Assembly: GCF_025146565.1 (NCBI RefSeq)
Contig: NZ_CP102258.1
Location: 806,001 to 870,000 of the forward strand
Direction of reading: 5' to 3'
Origin: Bacteroides eggerthii
GTDB lineage: Bacteria > Bacteroidota > Bacteroidia > Bacteroidales > Bacteroidaceae
DNA length: 64,000 nt
Positions 24,362 through 32,597 of the stretch are shown here, piece after piece. A model generated the notes under the pieces. It did not search any database, was not told where the DNA came from, and worked only from the letters and a program-made list of their open reading frames with translations. The translations under genes and the position numbers were made by a program. Positions within the stretch are counted from its first letter, which is position 1; every line of letters starts with the position of its first letter.

Positions 24362-26200
24362 ATGAAAGAATTCCTCCGACTTTTGCGGCGTTTTGTTCCG
24401 CCTTATAAGAAATATCTGATAGGAGCACTGTTCCTGAACCTGTTATCGGCAATTCTGAATATATTTTCTTTTGCGTTGATTATTCCTATTCTCCAGATAC
24501 TTTTCAAGATGGATACCAAGACCTACGAGTTCATTCCTTGGGATGCGGTAGGCGTTAACCTGAAAGATATAGCGGTCAATAACTTCTACTACTACGTCAC
24601 CGAGCTGATAGCCTCGCAGGGCGGTTCGCTGACGTTGCTGATTCTGGGTGTCTTTCTGGCGGTGATGACTCTGCTGAAAGCCTTTTCCTATTTTGCTTCT
24701 TCGGCGGTGATGATTCCCCTCCGTACGGGGGTGGTTCGTGATATCCGCGCGCAGGTATATAACAAGGTGTTGCATCTTCCTTTGAGTTTCTTCTCCGAAG
24801 AGCGGAAGGGCGACATCATTGCCCGCATGAGCGGTGATGTGACCGAGGTGGAAACGTCCGTAACCAGTTCGCTGGACATGCTGATAAAGAACCCGATACT
24901 GATTATAGCTTATTTTGGAACGTTGATAGCCATCAGTTGGCAGTTGACATTGTTCACATTGCTGGTGCTTCCGGGCATGGGCTGGATAATGGGGACGGTG
25001 GGCAAGAAACTGAAACGGCAGTCGCTGGATGCGCAGGCAAAGTGGAGTGACACCATGTCGCAACTGGAAGAGACGTTGGGCGGGCTGCGCATCATCAAAG
25101 CCTTTATTGCCGAAAACAAAATGATGGAGCGTTTCAATAAGTGCAGCAACGAGTACCGCGACGCCATCAACCGGGTGGCTACCCGTCAGGCATTGGCGCA
25201 TCCCATGAGCGAATTTCTGGGTACATGTGTCATCGTTATCGTGCTGTGGTTCGGCGGTACGCTGATCCTCAGCAACAGTTCGACGATTGACGCTCCTTCG
25301 TTCATCTATTATTTGGTGATACTGTACAGCGTTATCAACCCGTTGAAGGAATTCTCCAAAGCCGGATACAACATACCCAAAGGGCTTGCGTCTATGGAAC
25401 GCATCGACAAGATACTTTTCGCGGAGAATCCCATTAAGGAGCCTGCCCGGCCGAAGCCGCTTTCTTCACTGAAAGACAAAGTGGAATTCAAGGACATCAG
25501 TTTTAGCTACGACGGTTCGCGCCAGGTGTTGAAGCATATCAATCTGACTGTGCCCAAGGGCAAGACCATTGCACTGGTGGGGCAATCCGGTTCCGGCAAA
25601 TCGACGTTGGTCGATTTGCTGCCCCGTTACCATGATGTGCAGTCAGGCGAAATAAGGATAGACGGGCTGAACATCAAGGAAATGCGTATCTCTGATTTGC
25701 GCGGGCTGATTGGAAACGTCAATCAGGAGGCTATTCTCTTCAATGATACGTTCTTCAACAACATCGCTTTCGGCGTGGAGAATGCCACCATGGAGCAGGT
25801 TGTCGAAGCTGCCAAAATAGCCAATGCGCACGATTTCATCATGGACACCGAGAAAGGGTACGACACCAATATCGGCGATCGCGGCGGTAAGCTCTCCGGC
25901 GGACAGCGCCAACGTATCAGCATTGCACGCGCCATTCTCAAAAACCCGCCTATACTGATTCTGGATGAGGCCACTTCTGCGCTGGATACGGAGTCGGAGC
26001 GCTTGGTGCAAGAGGCTTTGGAGCGCTTGATGAAAACCCGCACTACCATTGCCATTGCGCACCGTCTTTCCACGATTAAGAATGCGGATGAGATCTGCGT
26101 GCTCTATGAGGGAGAAATTGTGGAACGCGGCAAGCACGAGGAACTTCTCGCCAAGAATGGCTACTACAAGAAGCTGAACGACATGCAGTCTTTGGGATAA
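24362..26200 (+). CDS. MsbA-like ABC exporter (fused permease and ATPase)
   Basis: A 612-residue half-transporter in the inner membrane. Residues 1-330 form an ABC type-1 exporter domain with about six membrane segments. The ATPase domain follows, with Walker A GQSGSGKST near 400, signature LSGGQRQR, Walker B ILILDEATSALD and the switch His in AIAHRLST. Location after an LOS glycosyltransferase locus suggests lipid A-core flipping, but other lipid or drug substrates fit the fold equally well. It has its own promoter box. Confidence 0.9.
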   Translation: MKEFLRLLRRFVPPYKKYLIGALFLNLLSAILNIFSFALIIPILQILFKMDTKTYEFIPWDAVGVNLKDIAVNNFYYYVTELIASQGGSLTLLILGVFLAVMTLLKAFSYFASSAVMIPLRTGVVRDIRAQVYNKVLHLPLSFFSEERKGDIIARMSGDVTEVETSVTSSLDMLIKNPILIIAYFGTLIAISWQLTLFTLLVLPGMGWIMGTVGKKLKRQSLDAQAKWSDTMSQLEETLGGLRIIKAFIAENKMMERFNKCSNEYRDAINRVATRQALAHPMSEFLGTCVIVIVLWFGGTLILSNSSTIDAPSFIYYLVILYSVINPLKEFSKAGYNIPKGLASMERIDKILFAENPIKEPARPKPLSSLKDKVEFKDISFSYDGSRQVLKHINLTVPKGKTIALVGQSGSGKSTLVDLLPRYHDVQSGEIRIDGLNIKEMRISDLRGLIGNVNQEAILFNDTFFNNIAFGVENATMEQVVEAAKIANAHDFIMDTEKGYDTNIGDRGGKLSGGQRQRISIARAILKNPPILILDEATSALDTESERLVQEALERLMKTRTTIAIAHRLSTIKNADEICVLYEGEIVERGKHEELLAKNGYYKKLNDMQSLG

Positions 26201-26543
26201 GGCTGCCGCTTGTCGGTTTTTTTATGTTTTTCTCGTCACTCGTCACCGATGATGCCTATCCCTTTGCCGGAAGGGGATAGAGGGTGTGTTGACAACAGTG
26301 ACGACAGTGTCCGGTACCATGTAGTTCACCGTTGGTTTACTTGGAATAAACTTCCGATTTATTAGTATTAAACCGGAAGTTTATTAGTATTAAATTGACA
26401 GTTTATTGGTATTAAACCGGCAGTTTATTCCAAGTAAACAATAATAAACTTCAAACGCATTGATTATCAGTGTGCTGAAACCTACCTGCGCATGCACATT
26501 AATATCGGGTAAGAAGAAGGGGGGAGGGAAGAGTCTTTCTATG
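26201..26543. other. Intergenic region between convergent msbA-like gene and rnhA
   Basis: 343 bp without a credible gene. It holds the repeat cluster at 26336-26438. The segment at 26220-26330 shows nothing I can assign. Confidence 0.5.
26336..26438. repeat. Tandem ~22-bp repeats inside a 17-bp inverted repeat
   Basis: TTTACTTGGAATAAACT (26336-26352) is the perfect inverse of AGTTTATTCCAAGTAAA (26422-26438). Between them are three copies of a unit like TTTATTAGTATTAAACCGG, beginning at about 26357, 26378 and 26400. The unit length, near 22 bp, resembles the clusters at 3318 and 48030. This could fold into a large stem and may serve as a bidirectional terminator. Confidence 0.75.
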
Positions 26544-27188
26544 TTATTTTCTTCCGAAGTCTGCGGGGATTTCTCCCCATTGCCGGGTTTCCCATTTGAG
26601 TATGGGTGTGGAATAGGTGTTTTCGCGCAGCCATTTCTCGGCACGCTCTATCAGTTGGAAAAGTTCTTCGGTCTTGGGGTCGCGGGGCAGTTTGGTCTTA
26701 CATTTCTTCTGTTTCACCCAGTTGATGGCATTGGCGCTGTCGCTGTAAATGGGCATATCAAAGCCTTTCTGCTTCAGCAGGGCAAGGCCATGGACAATGG
26801 CAAGAAACTCTCCGATGTTATTGGTGCCGTACATGGGGCCGAAGTGGAAGACCTGCTGGCGGCTGGCGACGTGCACCCCCCGGTATTCCATTGCACCGGG
26901 ATTTCCGCTGCATGCGGCATCTACGGCAAGACTGTTTTCGAGGACTGCGGTCGGGTAGGGAGCATCTGCGTCGTGAGACTGTCCGGGTTTTTTGTTGCCG
27001 GTGGATGCGTTACGCTTGATGTAGTCGTACGGTGATGAGGCAAAGGCTTTTTCCGCTTCTTCGCGCGTGTCGAACGATTTGTATTTCGCTCCTTCGTAGC
27101 CTTTGGTCTGCAGCTGGCAGTCGGTCCAGGAGGTATAAATGCCCGGAGTGCCGCCGGCCCATACAACGTAGAATTTCTCTTTTTTCAT
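26544..27188 (-). CDS. rnhA: Ribonuclease H family protein with viroplasmin-like N-terminal domain
   Basis: Degrades RNA in RNA-DNA hybrids. Residues 1-45, KKEKFYVVWAGGTPGIYTSW through GYEGAKYKSFDTREEAEKAF, form the caulimovirus viroplasmin-type hybrid-binding domain. The RNase HI part follows with VDAACSGNPGAMEYRGV (catalytic Asp), NIGEFLAIVHGLA (Glu) and IYSDSANAINWVK (Asp). 214 residues from ATG 27188; the longer frame to 27245 passes a TACCTTTG box at 27205-27198 and is unlikely. Confidence 0.93.
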   Translation of the reverse strand: MKKEKFYVVWAGGTPGIYTSWTDCQLQTKGYEGAKYKSFDTREEAEKAFASSPYDYIKRNASTGNKKPGQSHDADAPYPTAVLENSLAVDAACSGNPGAMEYRGVHVASRQQVFHFGPMYGTNNIGEFLAIVHGLALLKQKGFDMPIYSDSANAINWVKQKKCKTKLPRDPKTEELFQLIERAEKWLRENTYSTPILKWETRQWGEIPADFGRK

Positions 27189-27276
27189 AACTTGCGGCAA
27201 AGGTACAAATATATTCCGCAAAATCGAACAACTTGTTTCTTTCACTTGTTATTTCTACAATAGGATAAAAACAATA

Positions 27277-27894
27277 ATGAAAGAGAAATATATGAAAAGA
27301 ACCTTTGCAGAAGCGCTGGAACACCGGCGTAGTTATTACTCCATCGGCAGTGACTCTCCCGTTTTGGACGAGGAGGTGGTGCATATTGTCCGTACGGCAG
27401 TGAAGAACGTGCCGTCGGCTTTTAATTCGCAGTCAACCAGAATTGTGTTGTTGCTGGGCGATGAGCATAAGAAATTGTGGGATATTGTGAAAAGTACCCT
27501 GAAACAGCGCATCCCGTCCGATGCTTTTGCAAAGACGGAAGCCAAAATTGACGGATGCTTTGCCGCCGGGCATGGCACTGTGCTCTATTTTGAAGACACT
27601 GCGGTTGTAAAGAATTTGCAAGAGGCTTTTCCCTCTTACGCCGAGAACTTCCCAACCTGGTCGCAGCACACATCGGCCATGCATCAGTTTGCCATTTGGA
27701 CGATGCTCGAAGATGCCGGCCTGGGAGCTTCGTTGCAGCACTATAACCCGCTGATTGATGAGGAGGTGCGCCGCACTTGGAATTTGCCCGGAAGCTGGAT
27801 GCTGATAGCCGAAATGCCTTTTGGCACACCGACTGCCGAACCCGGAGAAAAGGAATTCGGGGAATTGAGCGAACGGATTAAAATTTTCCGCTGA
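27277..27894 (+). CDS. Nitroreductase family protein (Frm2-like)
   Basis: A 205-residue FMN-dependent oxidoreductase of the subgroup related to yeast Frm2/Hbn1 and lactococcal CinD. FAEALEHRRSYYSIG is the N-terminal FMN phosphate-binding region, AFNSQSTRIVLLLG and FPTWSQHTSAMHQFAIW are typical of this subgroup, and GLGASLQHYNPLID follows. The natural substrate is unknown. ATG 27277 is used, and 27292 (MKRTFAEALEHRR) is also possible. Confidence 0.88.
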   Translation: MKEKYMKRTFAEALEHRRSYYSIGSDSPVLDEEVVHIVRTAVKNVPSAFNSQSTRIVLLLGDEHKKLWDIVKSTLKQRIPSDAFAKTEAKIDGCFAAGHGTVLYFEDTAVVKNLQEAFPSYAENFPTWSQHTSAMHQFAIWTMLEDAGLGASLQHYNPLIDEEVRRTWNLPGSWMLIAEMPFGTPTAEPGEKEFGELSERIKIFR

Positions 27895-27920
27895 TAGTGG
27901 GGTAGTCTCACTATGGAATT

Positions 27921-27951
27921 GCTTATCTTTGCTTGAAAAGCGAAGATAAGC
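27921..27951 (+). terminator. Hairpin after the nitroreductase gene
   Basis: A 14-bp stem with one G-T pair and a GAA loop (GCTTATCTTTGCTT with AAGCGAAGATAAGC) lies 26 nt after the stop. It contains a TATCTTTG string at 27924-27931, so it may be a promoter, a terminator, or both. No T-run follows. Confidence 0.45.
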
Positions 27952-28005
27952 TGCACTTTGGCATAAAAAATGAACAAGTTCATTTTATTCTGCTCTCAGT
28001 TTGCT

Positions 28006-28013
28006 TATCTTTG
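28006..28013 (+). promoter_or_regulatory. Candidate -7 box of aroK
   Basis: TATCTTTG lies 20 nt before the ATG at 28034, with TTTT at 27983-27986 as a partial -33 at 19-bp spacing. It is the second TATCTTTG within 90 bp. Confidence 0.5.
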
Positions 28014-28033
28014 CCTGCAAACGGTAAGCAATT

Positions 28034-28561
28034 ATGATACGTATCTTTTTGACCGGCTACATGGGAGCCGGTAAAACTACTTTGGGAAAGGCTTTTGCCC
28101 GCGAACTGAATGTACCTTTTATCGATTTGGACTGGTACATAGAAGAACGTTTTCACAAATCTATTCGTGAATTGTTCGCAGAGCGGGGAGAGGCCTCTTT
28201 TCGTGAACTGGAACGGAGTATGCTGCACGAGGTGTCCGAGTTTGAGGATGTCATTGTTTCCACAGGCGGCGGCACTCCTTGTTTTTTTGACAATATGGAT
28301 TACATGAACCGGCATGGGCAAACCGTTTTCCTTGACGTGCACCCTGATATATTGTTCAACCGCCTGCGGGTGGCAACCCGGCAACGCCCTATCCTGCAAG
28401 GAAAGACCGATGAGGAATTGCGTTCCTTCATTGTGGAGGCGCTGGACAAACGGGCTCCTTTTTATTCGCAGGCCCGTTACCGTTTTGATGCCGGAAGGCT
28501 GGAAAGCAGGCGCCAGATAGCCGGGTCTGTGCAGGAGTTGCGTGCTCTATTGAATGTTTAA
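28034..28561 (+). CDS. aroK: Shikimate kinase
   Basis: Phosphorylates shikimate at O3 in chorismate synthesis. The 175-residue P-loop kinase has GYMGAGKTTLGKAFA (Walker A), FIDLDWYIEE (shikimate-binding Asp), FRELE and STGGGTPC. Length and motif order are standard. It stands as a single gene with its own promoter box. Confidence 0.96.
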   Translation: MIRIFLTGYMGAGKTTLGKAFARELNVPFIDLDWYIEERFHKSIRELFAERGEASFRELERSMLHEVSEFEDVIVSTGGGTPCFFDNMDYMNRHGQTVFLDVHPDILFNRLRVATRQRPILQGKTDEELRSFIVEALDKRAPFYSQARYRFDAGRLESRRQIAGSVQELRALLNV

Positions 28562-28617
28562 TTCCTTGTAAACGTGTGTTTTTCACTCGAAAAGGCAGGA
28601 TGTTCCGGATTTATATG

Positions 28618-28625
28618 TATTTTTG
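28618..28625 (+). promoter_or_regulatory. Candidate -7 box of speA
   Basis: TATTTTTG fits TAnnTTTG and lies 49 nt before the speA ATG. No -33 partner is evident. Confidence 0.4.
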
Positions 28626-28674
28626 TACCCCTTTTTATAAATACAAATTACTTAAAACAGCAGAGTAACAAGAA

Positions 28675-30567
28675 ATGAGAAAATGGCGTATTGAAGATTC
28701 AGAAGAGCTGTACAACATTACAGGTTGGGGCACTTCGTACTTTGGTATCAATGACAAAGGTCATGTTGTAGTAACACCGCGTAAAGACGGAGTTGGCGTT
28801 GATTTGAAAGAGCTGGTCGACGAATTGCAGCTGCGTGATGTGATGGCTCCCATGCTGGTCCGCTTTCCCGACATCCTTGACAACAGGATCGAAAAGATTT
28901 CCTGTTGTTTCAGGCAGGCGGCAGAGGAGTATGGTTATAAAGCGGAAAACTTTATCATCTATCCTATTAAAGTGAATCAGATGCGTCCGGTGGTTGAGGA
29001 GATTATCAGCCATGGCAAGAAGTTCAATCTTGGACTGGAAGCGGGCTCCAAACCGGAATTGCATGCAGTGATTGCTATCAATATGAACTCCGATTCGCTG
29101 ATTATCTGCAACGGATATAAGGATGAAAGCTACATTGAACTTGCTTTGTTGGCGCAGAAGATGGGAAAACGCATCTTCCTCGTGGTAGAAAAACTGAACG
29201 AGCTGAAGCTGATAGCCAAGATGGCGAAGCAACTGAACGTAAAACCCAATATCGGTATTCGTATCAAGCTGGCTTCGTCGGGAAGCGGCAAATGGGAAGA
29301 CTCCGGCGGCGATGCAAGTAAGTTCGGACTGTCTTCCAGTGAGTTGCTCGAAGCACTGGACTTCATGGCTGACAAAGGCATGCAGGATTGTCTGAAATTG
29401 ATACATTTCCATATCGGAAGCCAAGTGACGAAGATACGCCGTATCAAAACTGCCTTGCGTGAAGCGTCGCAGTTCTATGTGCAACTGCATAGCATGGGCT
29501 TCAAAGTGGAATTTGTGGATATAGGCGGCGGCTTGGGAGTGGACTATGATGGAACGCGCTCTTCCAATAGCGAGGGTAGCGTGAACTACTCCATTCAGGA
29601 ATATGTGAACGACTCTATATCTACTTTGGTGGATGCCAGCGATAAGAACGGTATTCCGCATCCCAACATAATAACGGAGAGCGGACGCGCCCTGACTGCG
29701 CATCATTCCGTACTCATTTTTGAAGTGTTGGAGACAACCAACCTTCCTGAATGGGACGATGAGGAGGAGGTGACCGAAAACGACCATGAACTGCTGAGGG
29801 AACTTTACGGCATATGGGATACATTGAACCAGAACAAAATGCTGGAGGCTTGGCACGATGCGCAGCAGATACGCGAAGAGGCGCTCGACTTGTTCAGCCA
29901 TGGTATTGTGGACTTGCAGACCCGCGCTAAGATAGAGCGCCTGTATTGGTCTATCATGCGCGAAGTGAATCAGATTGCCAGCGGCCTGAAGCATGCGCCC
30001 GACGAATTCCGCGGACTTCCCAAATTGCTGGCGGATAAATACTTCTGCAACTTCTCGCTTTTCCAGTCCTTGCCGGACTCGTGGGCGATAGACCAGATAT
30101 TCCCCATTATGCCCATTCAGCGTCTGGACGAAAAGCCGGACCGGACGGCTACGTTGCAGGATATCACCTGTGACTCGGACGGTAAGGTTGCGAACTTCAT
30201 CTCTACCAAGAACGTGTCTCATTACTTGCCGGTACATTCTCTGAAGAACAAGGAACCCTATTATGTGGGAGTGTTCCTCGTGGGTGCCTATCAGGAGATT
30301 CTCGGCGACATGCATAATCTGTTTGGCGACACGAACGCGGTGCATGTGTCCGTAAGCGACAAGGGCTATACGATAGAACAGGTGATTGACGGTGAAACGG
30401 TGGCAGAGGTGCTGGACTATGTACAATACAGCCCGAAGAAGCTGGTGCGCACTCTGGAGACATGGGTAACCCAGTCGGTAAAAGAAGGACGCATATCTTT
30501 GGAAGAAGGAAAGGAATTTTTGTCTAACTATCGCTCCGGCTTGTACGGATATACATATTTGGAATAA
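28675..30567 (+). CDS. speA: Biosynthetic arginine decarboxylase
   Basis: Converts arginine to agmatine, first step of one polyamine route. The 630-residue fold-type III PLP enzyme has the cofactor Lys in FIIYPIKVNQMRPVV, HFHIGSQ, VDIGGGLGVDYDG and TESGRALTAHH. Length is normal for the SpeA group. Its stop overlaps the argB start by 1 bp (TAATG), so the two are coupled, which is notable because one consumes and the other helps make arginine. Confidence 0.97.
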   Translation: MRKWRIEDSEELYNITGWGTSYFGINDKGHVVVTPRKDGVGVDLKELVDELQLRDVMAPMLVRFPDILDNRIEKISCCFRQAAEEYGYKAENFIIYPIKVNQMRPVVEEIISHGKKFNLGLEAGSKPELHAVIAINMNSDSLIICNGYKDESYIELALLAQKMGKRIFLVVEKLNELKLIAKMAKQLNVKPNIGIRIKLASSGSGKWEDSGGDASKFGLSSSELLEALDFMADKGMQDCLKLIHFHIGSQVTKIRRIKTALREASQFYVQLHSMGFKVEFVDIGGGLGVDYDGTRSSNSEGSVNYSIQEYVNDSISTLVDASDKNGIPHPNIITESGRALTAHHSVLIFEVLETTNLPEWDDEEEVTENDHELLRELYGIWDTLNQNKMLEAWHDAQQIREEALDLFSHGIVDLQTRAKIERLYWSIMREVNQIASGLKHAPDEFRGLPKLLADKYFCNFSLFQSLPDSWAIDQIFPIMPIQRLDEKPDRTATLQDITCDSDGKVANFISTKNVSHYLPVHSLKNKEPYYVGVFLVGAYQEILGDMHNLFGDTNAVHVSVSDKGYTIEQVIDGETVAEVLDYVQYSPKKLVRTLETWVTQSVKEGRISLEEGKEFLSNYRSGLYGYTYLE

Positions 30568-31340
30568 TGAGAGAGAAACTGACAGTAATTAAGGTGGGTG
30601 GCAAAATCGTGGAAGAGGAGGAAACGCTCTGTAAACTGTTGGATGATTTTGCCGCTATCAAGGGCTATAAAGTGCTGGTGCATGGCGGTGGACGCTCGGC
30701 AACGAAGGTTGCGGCCCTGTTAGGTATTGAAAGCAAAATGGTAAATGGACGCCGCATCACCGATGCCGAAACCTTGAAGGTGGTGACAATGGTGTATGGC
30801 GGATTGGTAAATAAAAACATCGTTGCCGGTCTGCAGGCGCGTGGCGTGAATGCGCTTGGCCTGACGGGTGCGGATATGGATGTGATCCGTTCTGTGAAAC
30901 GCCCGGTGAAAGAGATTGACTATGGCTTTGTAGGCGATGTGAAGCAGGTGAACGGGGATTTCTTGGGCAGTCTCATCCGTAAAGGCGTTGTTCCGGTGAT
31001 GGCTCCGCTGACACATGACGGTGAGGGGCATATGCTGAATACGAATGCTGATACGATTGCCGGGGAAACGGCTAAGGCATTGTCCGGACAGTTTGACGTG
31101 ACGCTGGTTTACTGCTTTGAGAAGAAGGGCGTGTTGCGTGATGAAAACGACGATGAGAGCGTGATCCCTCAGATTACTCCGGAAGAATTTAAGCAATATG
31201 TTGCCGAAGGAGTGATACAAGGCGGCATGATTCCCAAGCTGGAGAATTCTTTCGAGGCTTTGAACGCCGGAGTGATGGAAGTCGTAATCACGTTAGCTTC
31301 AGCCATAAACAGTGCCGGAGGAACCCGTATCATAAAATAA
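30567..31340 (+). CDS. argB: Acetylglutamate kinase (N-acyl-glutamate kinase)
   Basis: Phosphorylates N-acylglutamate in arginine synthesis. The 257-residue amino-acid kinase has VIKVGGKIVEEE, LVHGGGRSATKVAALLG and LNTNADTIAGETAKAL. In Bacteroides the arginine pathway is reported to use succinylated intermediates, so the natural substrate may be N-succinylglutamate. The sequence alone cannot decide. It is coupled to speA and followed after about 60 bp by the sigma factor gene. Confidence 0.95.
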   Translation: MREKLTVIKVGGKIVEEEETLCKLLDDFAAIKGYKVLVHGGGRSATKVAALLGIESKMVNGRRITDAETLKVVTMVYGGLVNKNIVAGLQARGVNALGLTGADMDVIRSVKRPVKEIDYGFVGDVKQVNGDFLGSLIRKGVVPVMAPLTHDGEGHMLNTNADTIAGETAKALSGQFDVTLVYCFEKKGVLRDENDDESVIPQITPEEFKQYVAEGVIQGGMIPKLENSFEALNAGVMEVVITLASAINSAGGTRIIK

Positions 31341-31400
31341 TTCAAAAAAAGTGGCGGCAGACTGTAACTTTCGGTCTGCTGAACCGTCAATTAATCAGAG

Positions 31401-31910
31401 ATGCAAGAAATCAGTTTTCGAAATGACATTCTCCCGCTGAAAGACAAACTCTTTCGGCTGGCCCTGAGAATTACATTTAACAGGGCGGAAGCGGAAGATG
31501 TTGTGCAGGAAACATTGATTAGGGTGTGGAACAAACGTGACGAGTGGCCGCAGTTCGGATCTATTGAGGCTTATTGCCTGACAGTGGCAAGGAACCTGGC
31601 AATAGACCGCAGTGAAAGGAAAGATGCCCGGGCGGTGGAACTGACACCCGATATGGAAGATGCTTCCGATGCGTCGAGCCCTTACGAAAGGCTGGTGAGT
31701 AAAGAACGGATGGCTCTGATACACCGCCTGATGAATGAGCTTCCCGAAAAACAACGGCTGATTATGCAGTTGAGGGATGTTGAAGGTAAGAGTTATAAAG
31801 AGATTGCGGTTGTCCTGAATTTGACAGAAGAGCAGGTTAAAGTGAATCTTTTCAGGGCGCGGCAGAAGGTTAAGCAACGGTTTATTGATATAGAAGGCTA
31901 TGGACTCTAA
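31401..31910 (+). CDS. ECF-type RNA polymerase sigma factor
   Basis: A 169-residue sigma-70 family protein. Region 2 covers LFRLALRITFNRAEAEDVVQ followed by ETLIRVWNKRDEW, and region 4 covers LPEKQRLIMQLRDVEGKSYKEIA then LNLTEEQVKVNLFRARQKVK. The target promoter set is unknown. It overlaps the next gene by 11 bp, the arrangement of a sigma/anti-sigma pair. No SusC/SusD pair follows, unlike many Bacteroides ECF loci. Confidence 0.94.
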   Translation: MQEISFRNDILPLKDKLFRLALRITFNRAEAEDVVQETLIRVWNKRDEWPQFGSIEAYCLTVARNLAIDRSERKDARAVELTPDMEDASDASSPYERLVSKERMALIHRLMNELPEKQRLIMQLRDVEGKSYKEIAVVLNLTEEQVKVNLFRARQKVKQRFIDIEGYGL

Positions 31911-32382
31911 ATATATAGAACAACTTTTGGAACGCTATTGGCAGTGTGAGACTTCTCTTGAAGAAGAAGCGCAGTTGCGTACTTTCTTTATGGAAGGGGA
32001 TGTTCCCGGACATTTGCTCCGTTACAAAGATTTGTTTGTGTATCAGCAACTTCAGCAGGAAGAGCATCTGGGCGCGGATTTCGATGTACGGGTGCTTGCT
32101 GAGATTGAAGCTCCGGTTGTGAAAGCCAGGCGCATGACACTGACCGCACGCTTCATGCCGTTGTTCAAAGCCGCAGCAGCAGTGGCGGTGGTGCTTTCAT
32201 TGGGTAATGCAATGCAACATTCATTCTTTTCCGATGTAAAGGAAGTGGCCGCAGCCGATACTATCGGTAAGCAGATTTCAGCTCCGTCGGTAGCTCTTTC
32301 GGGAGATATGGTCGTAACGCACGAGAAGCAGATTATGGATAGCCTGCATCGCGTTAATAAGGAGAAGGAGATCAAGGAATAG
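31900..32382 (+). CDS. Putative anti-sigma factor, single-pass membrane protein
   Basis: A 160-residue protein with a cytoplasmic N-terminus (IEQLLERYWQCETSLEEEAQ, a zinc-finger-free helical domain seen in Bacteroides anti-sigma-like proteins) and one membrane segment near 90-105 (FKAAAAVAVVLSLGNAM). The C-terminal part would be periplasmic. Translation is coupled to the sigma factor by the 11-bp overlap, which is the main support for the role. It lacks a FecR domain. Confidence 0.65.
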   Translation: MDSKYIEQLLERYWQCETSLEEEAQLRTFFMEGDVPGHLLRYKDLFVYQQLQQEEHLGADFDVRVLAEIEAPVVKARRMTLTARFMPLFKAAAAVAVVLSLGNAMQHSFFSDVKEVAAADTIGKQISAPSVALSGDMVVTHEKQIMDSLHRVNKEKEIKE

Positions 32383-32520
32383 ATTTTTCATTTGCTTTTT
32401 AAAATAACATTTTCATTTGCTTTAAATATAATATAGTTAGTGTGCTTTTATTAAAACAAAAAAACAGAAGCTGTGAAGTTTCAATTCTCTCAAAATTTTA
32501 TAAAAACTAACTAAAATAAA

Positions 32521-32557
32521 TGGGACGCCGCGTGATGCAGCGTCCCATTATGTTTTT
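32521..32557. terminator. Bidirectional intrinsic terminator
   Basis: TGGGACGC and GCGTCCCA form an 8-bp stem, with further pairing of CGC/GCG-type bases in the loop. TTATGTTTTT follows on the plus strand and a T-rich stretch follows on the minus strand. It lies between the convergent anti-sigma and head-GIN genes. Confidence 0.75.
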
Positions 32558-32597
32558 GCCCTTCCGGTTGCTGTGCCCTATGTAGTGAATGGTCTAA

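Noticed and set aside
12627..26200. Capsular polysaccharide (CPS) locus
   Set aside because: No upxY/upxZ antiterminator pair, wzx, wzy or initiating transferase was found.
28699..30426. 575-codon open frame antisense to speA
   Set aside because: Low-quality composition (His/Arg/Gln-rich) and no motif, so it is a shadow of speA codon use.
31357..31379. Hairpin GCAGAC/GTCTGC after argB
   Set aside because: Only 6 bp with an 11-nt loop and no T-run, too weak to call a terminator.
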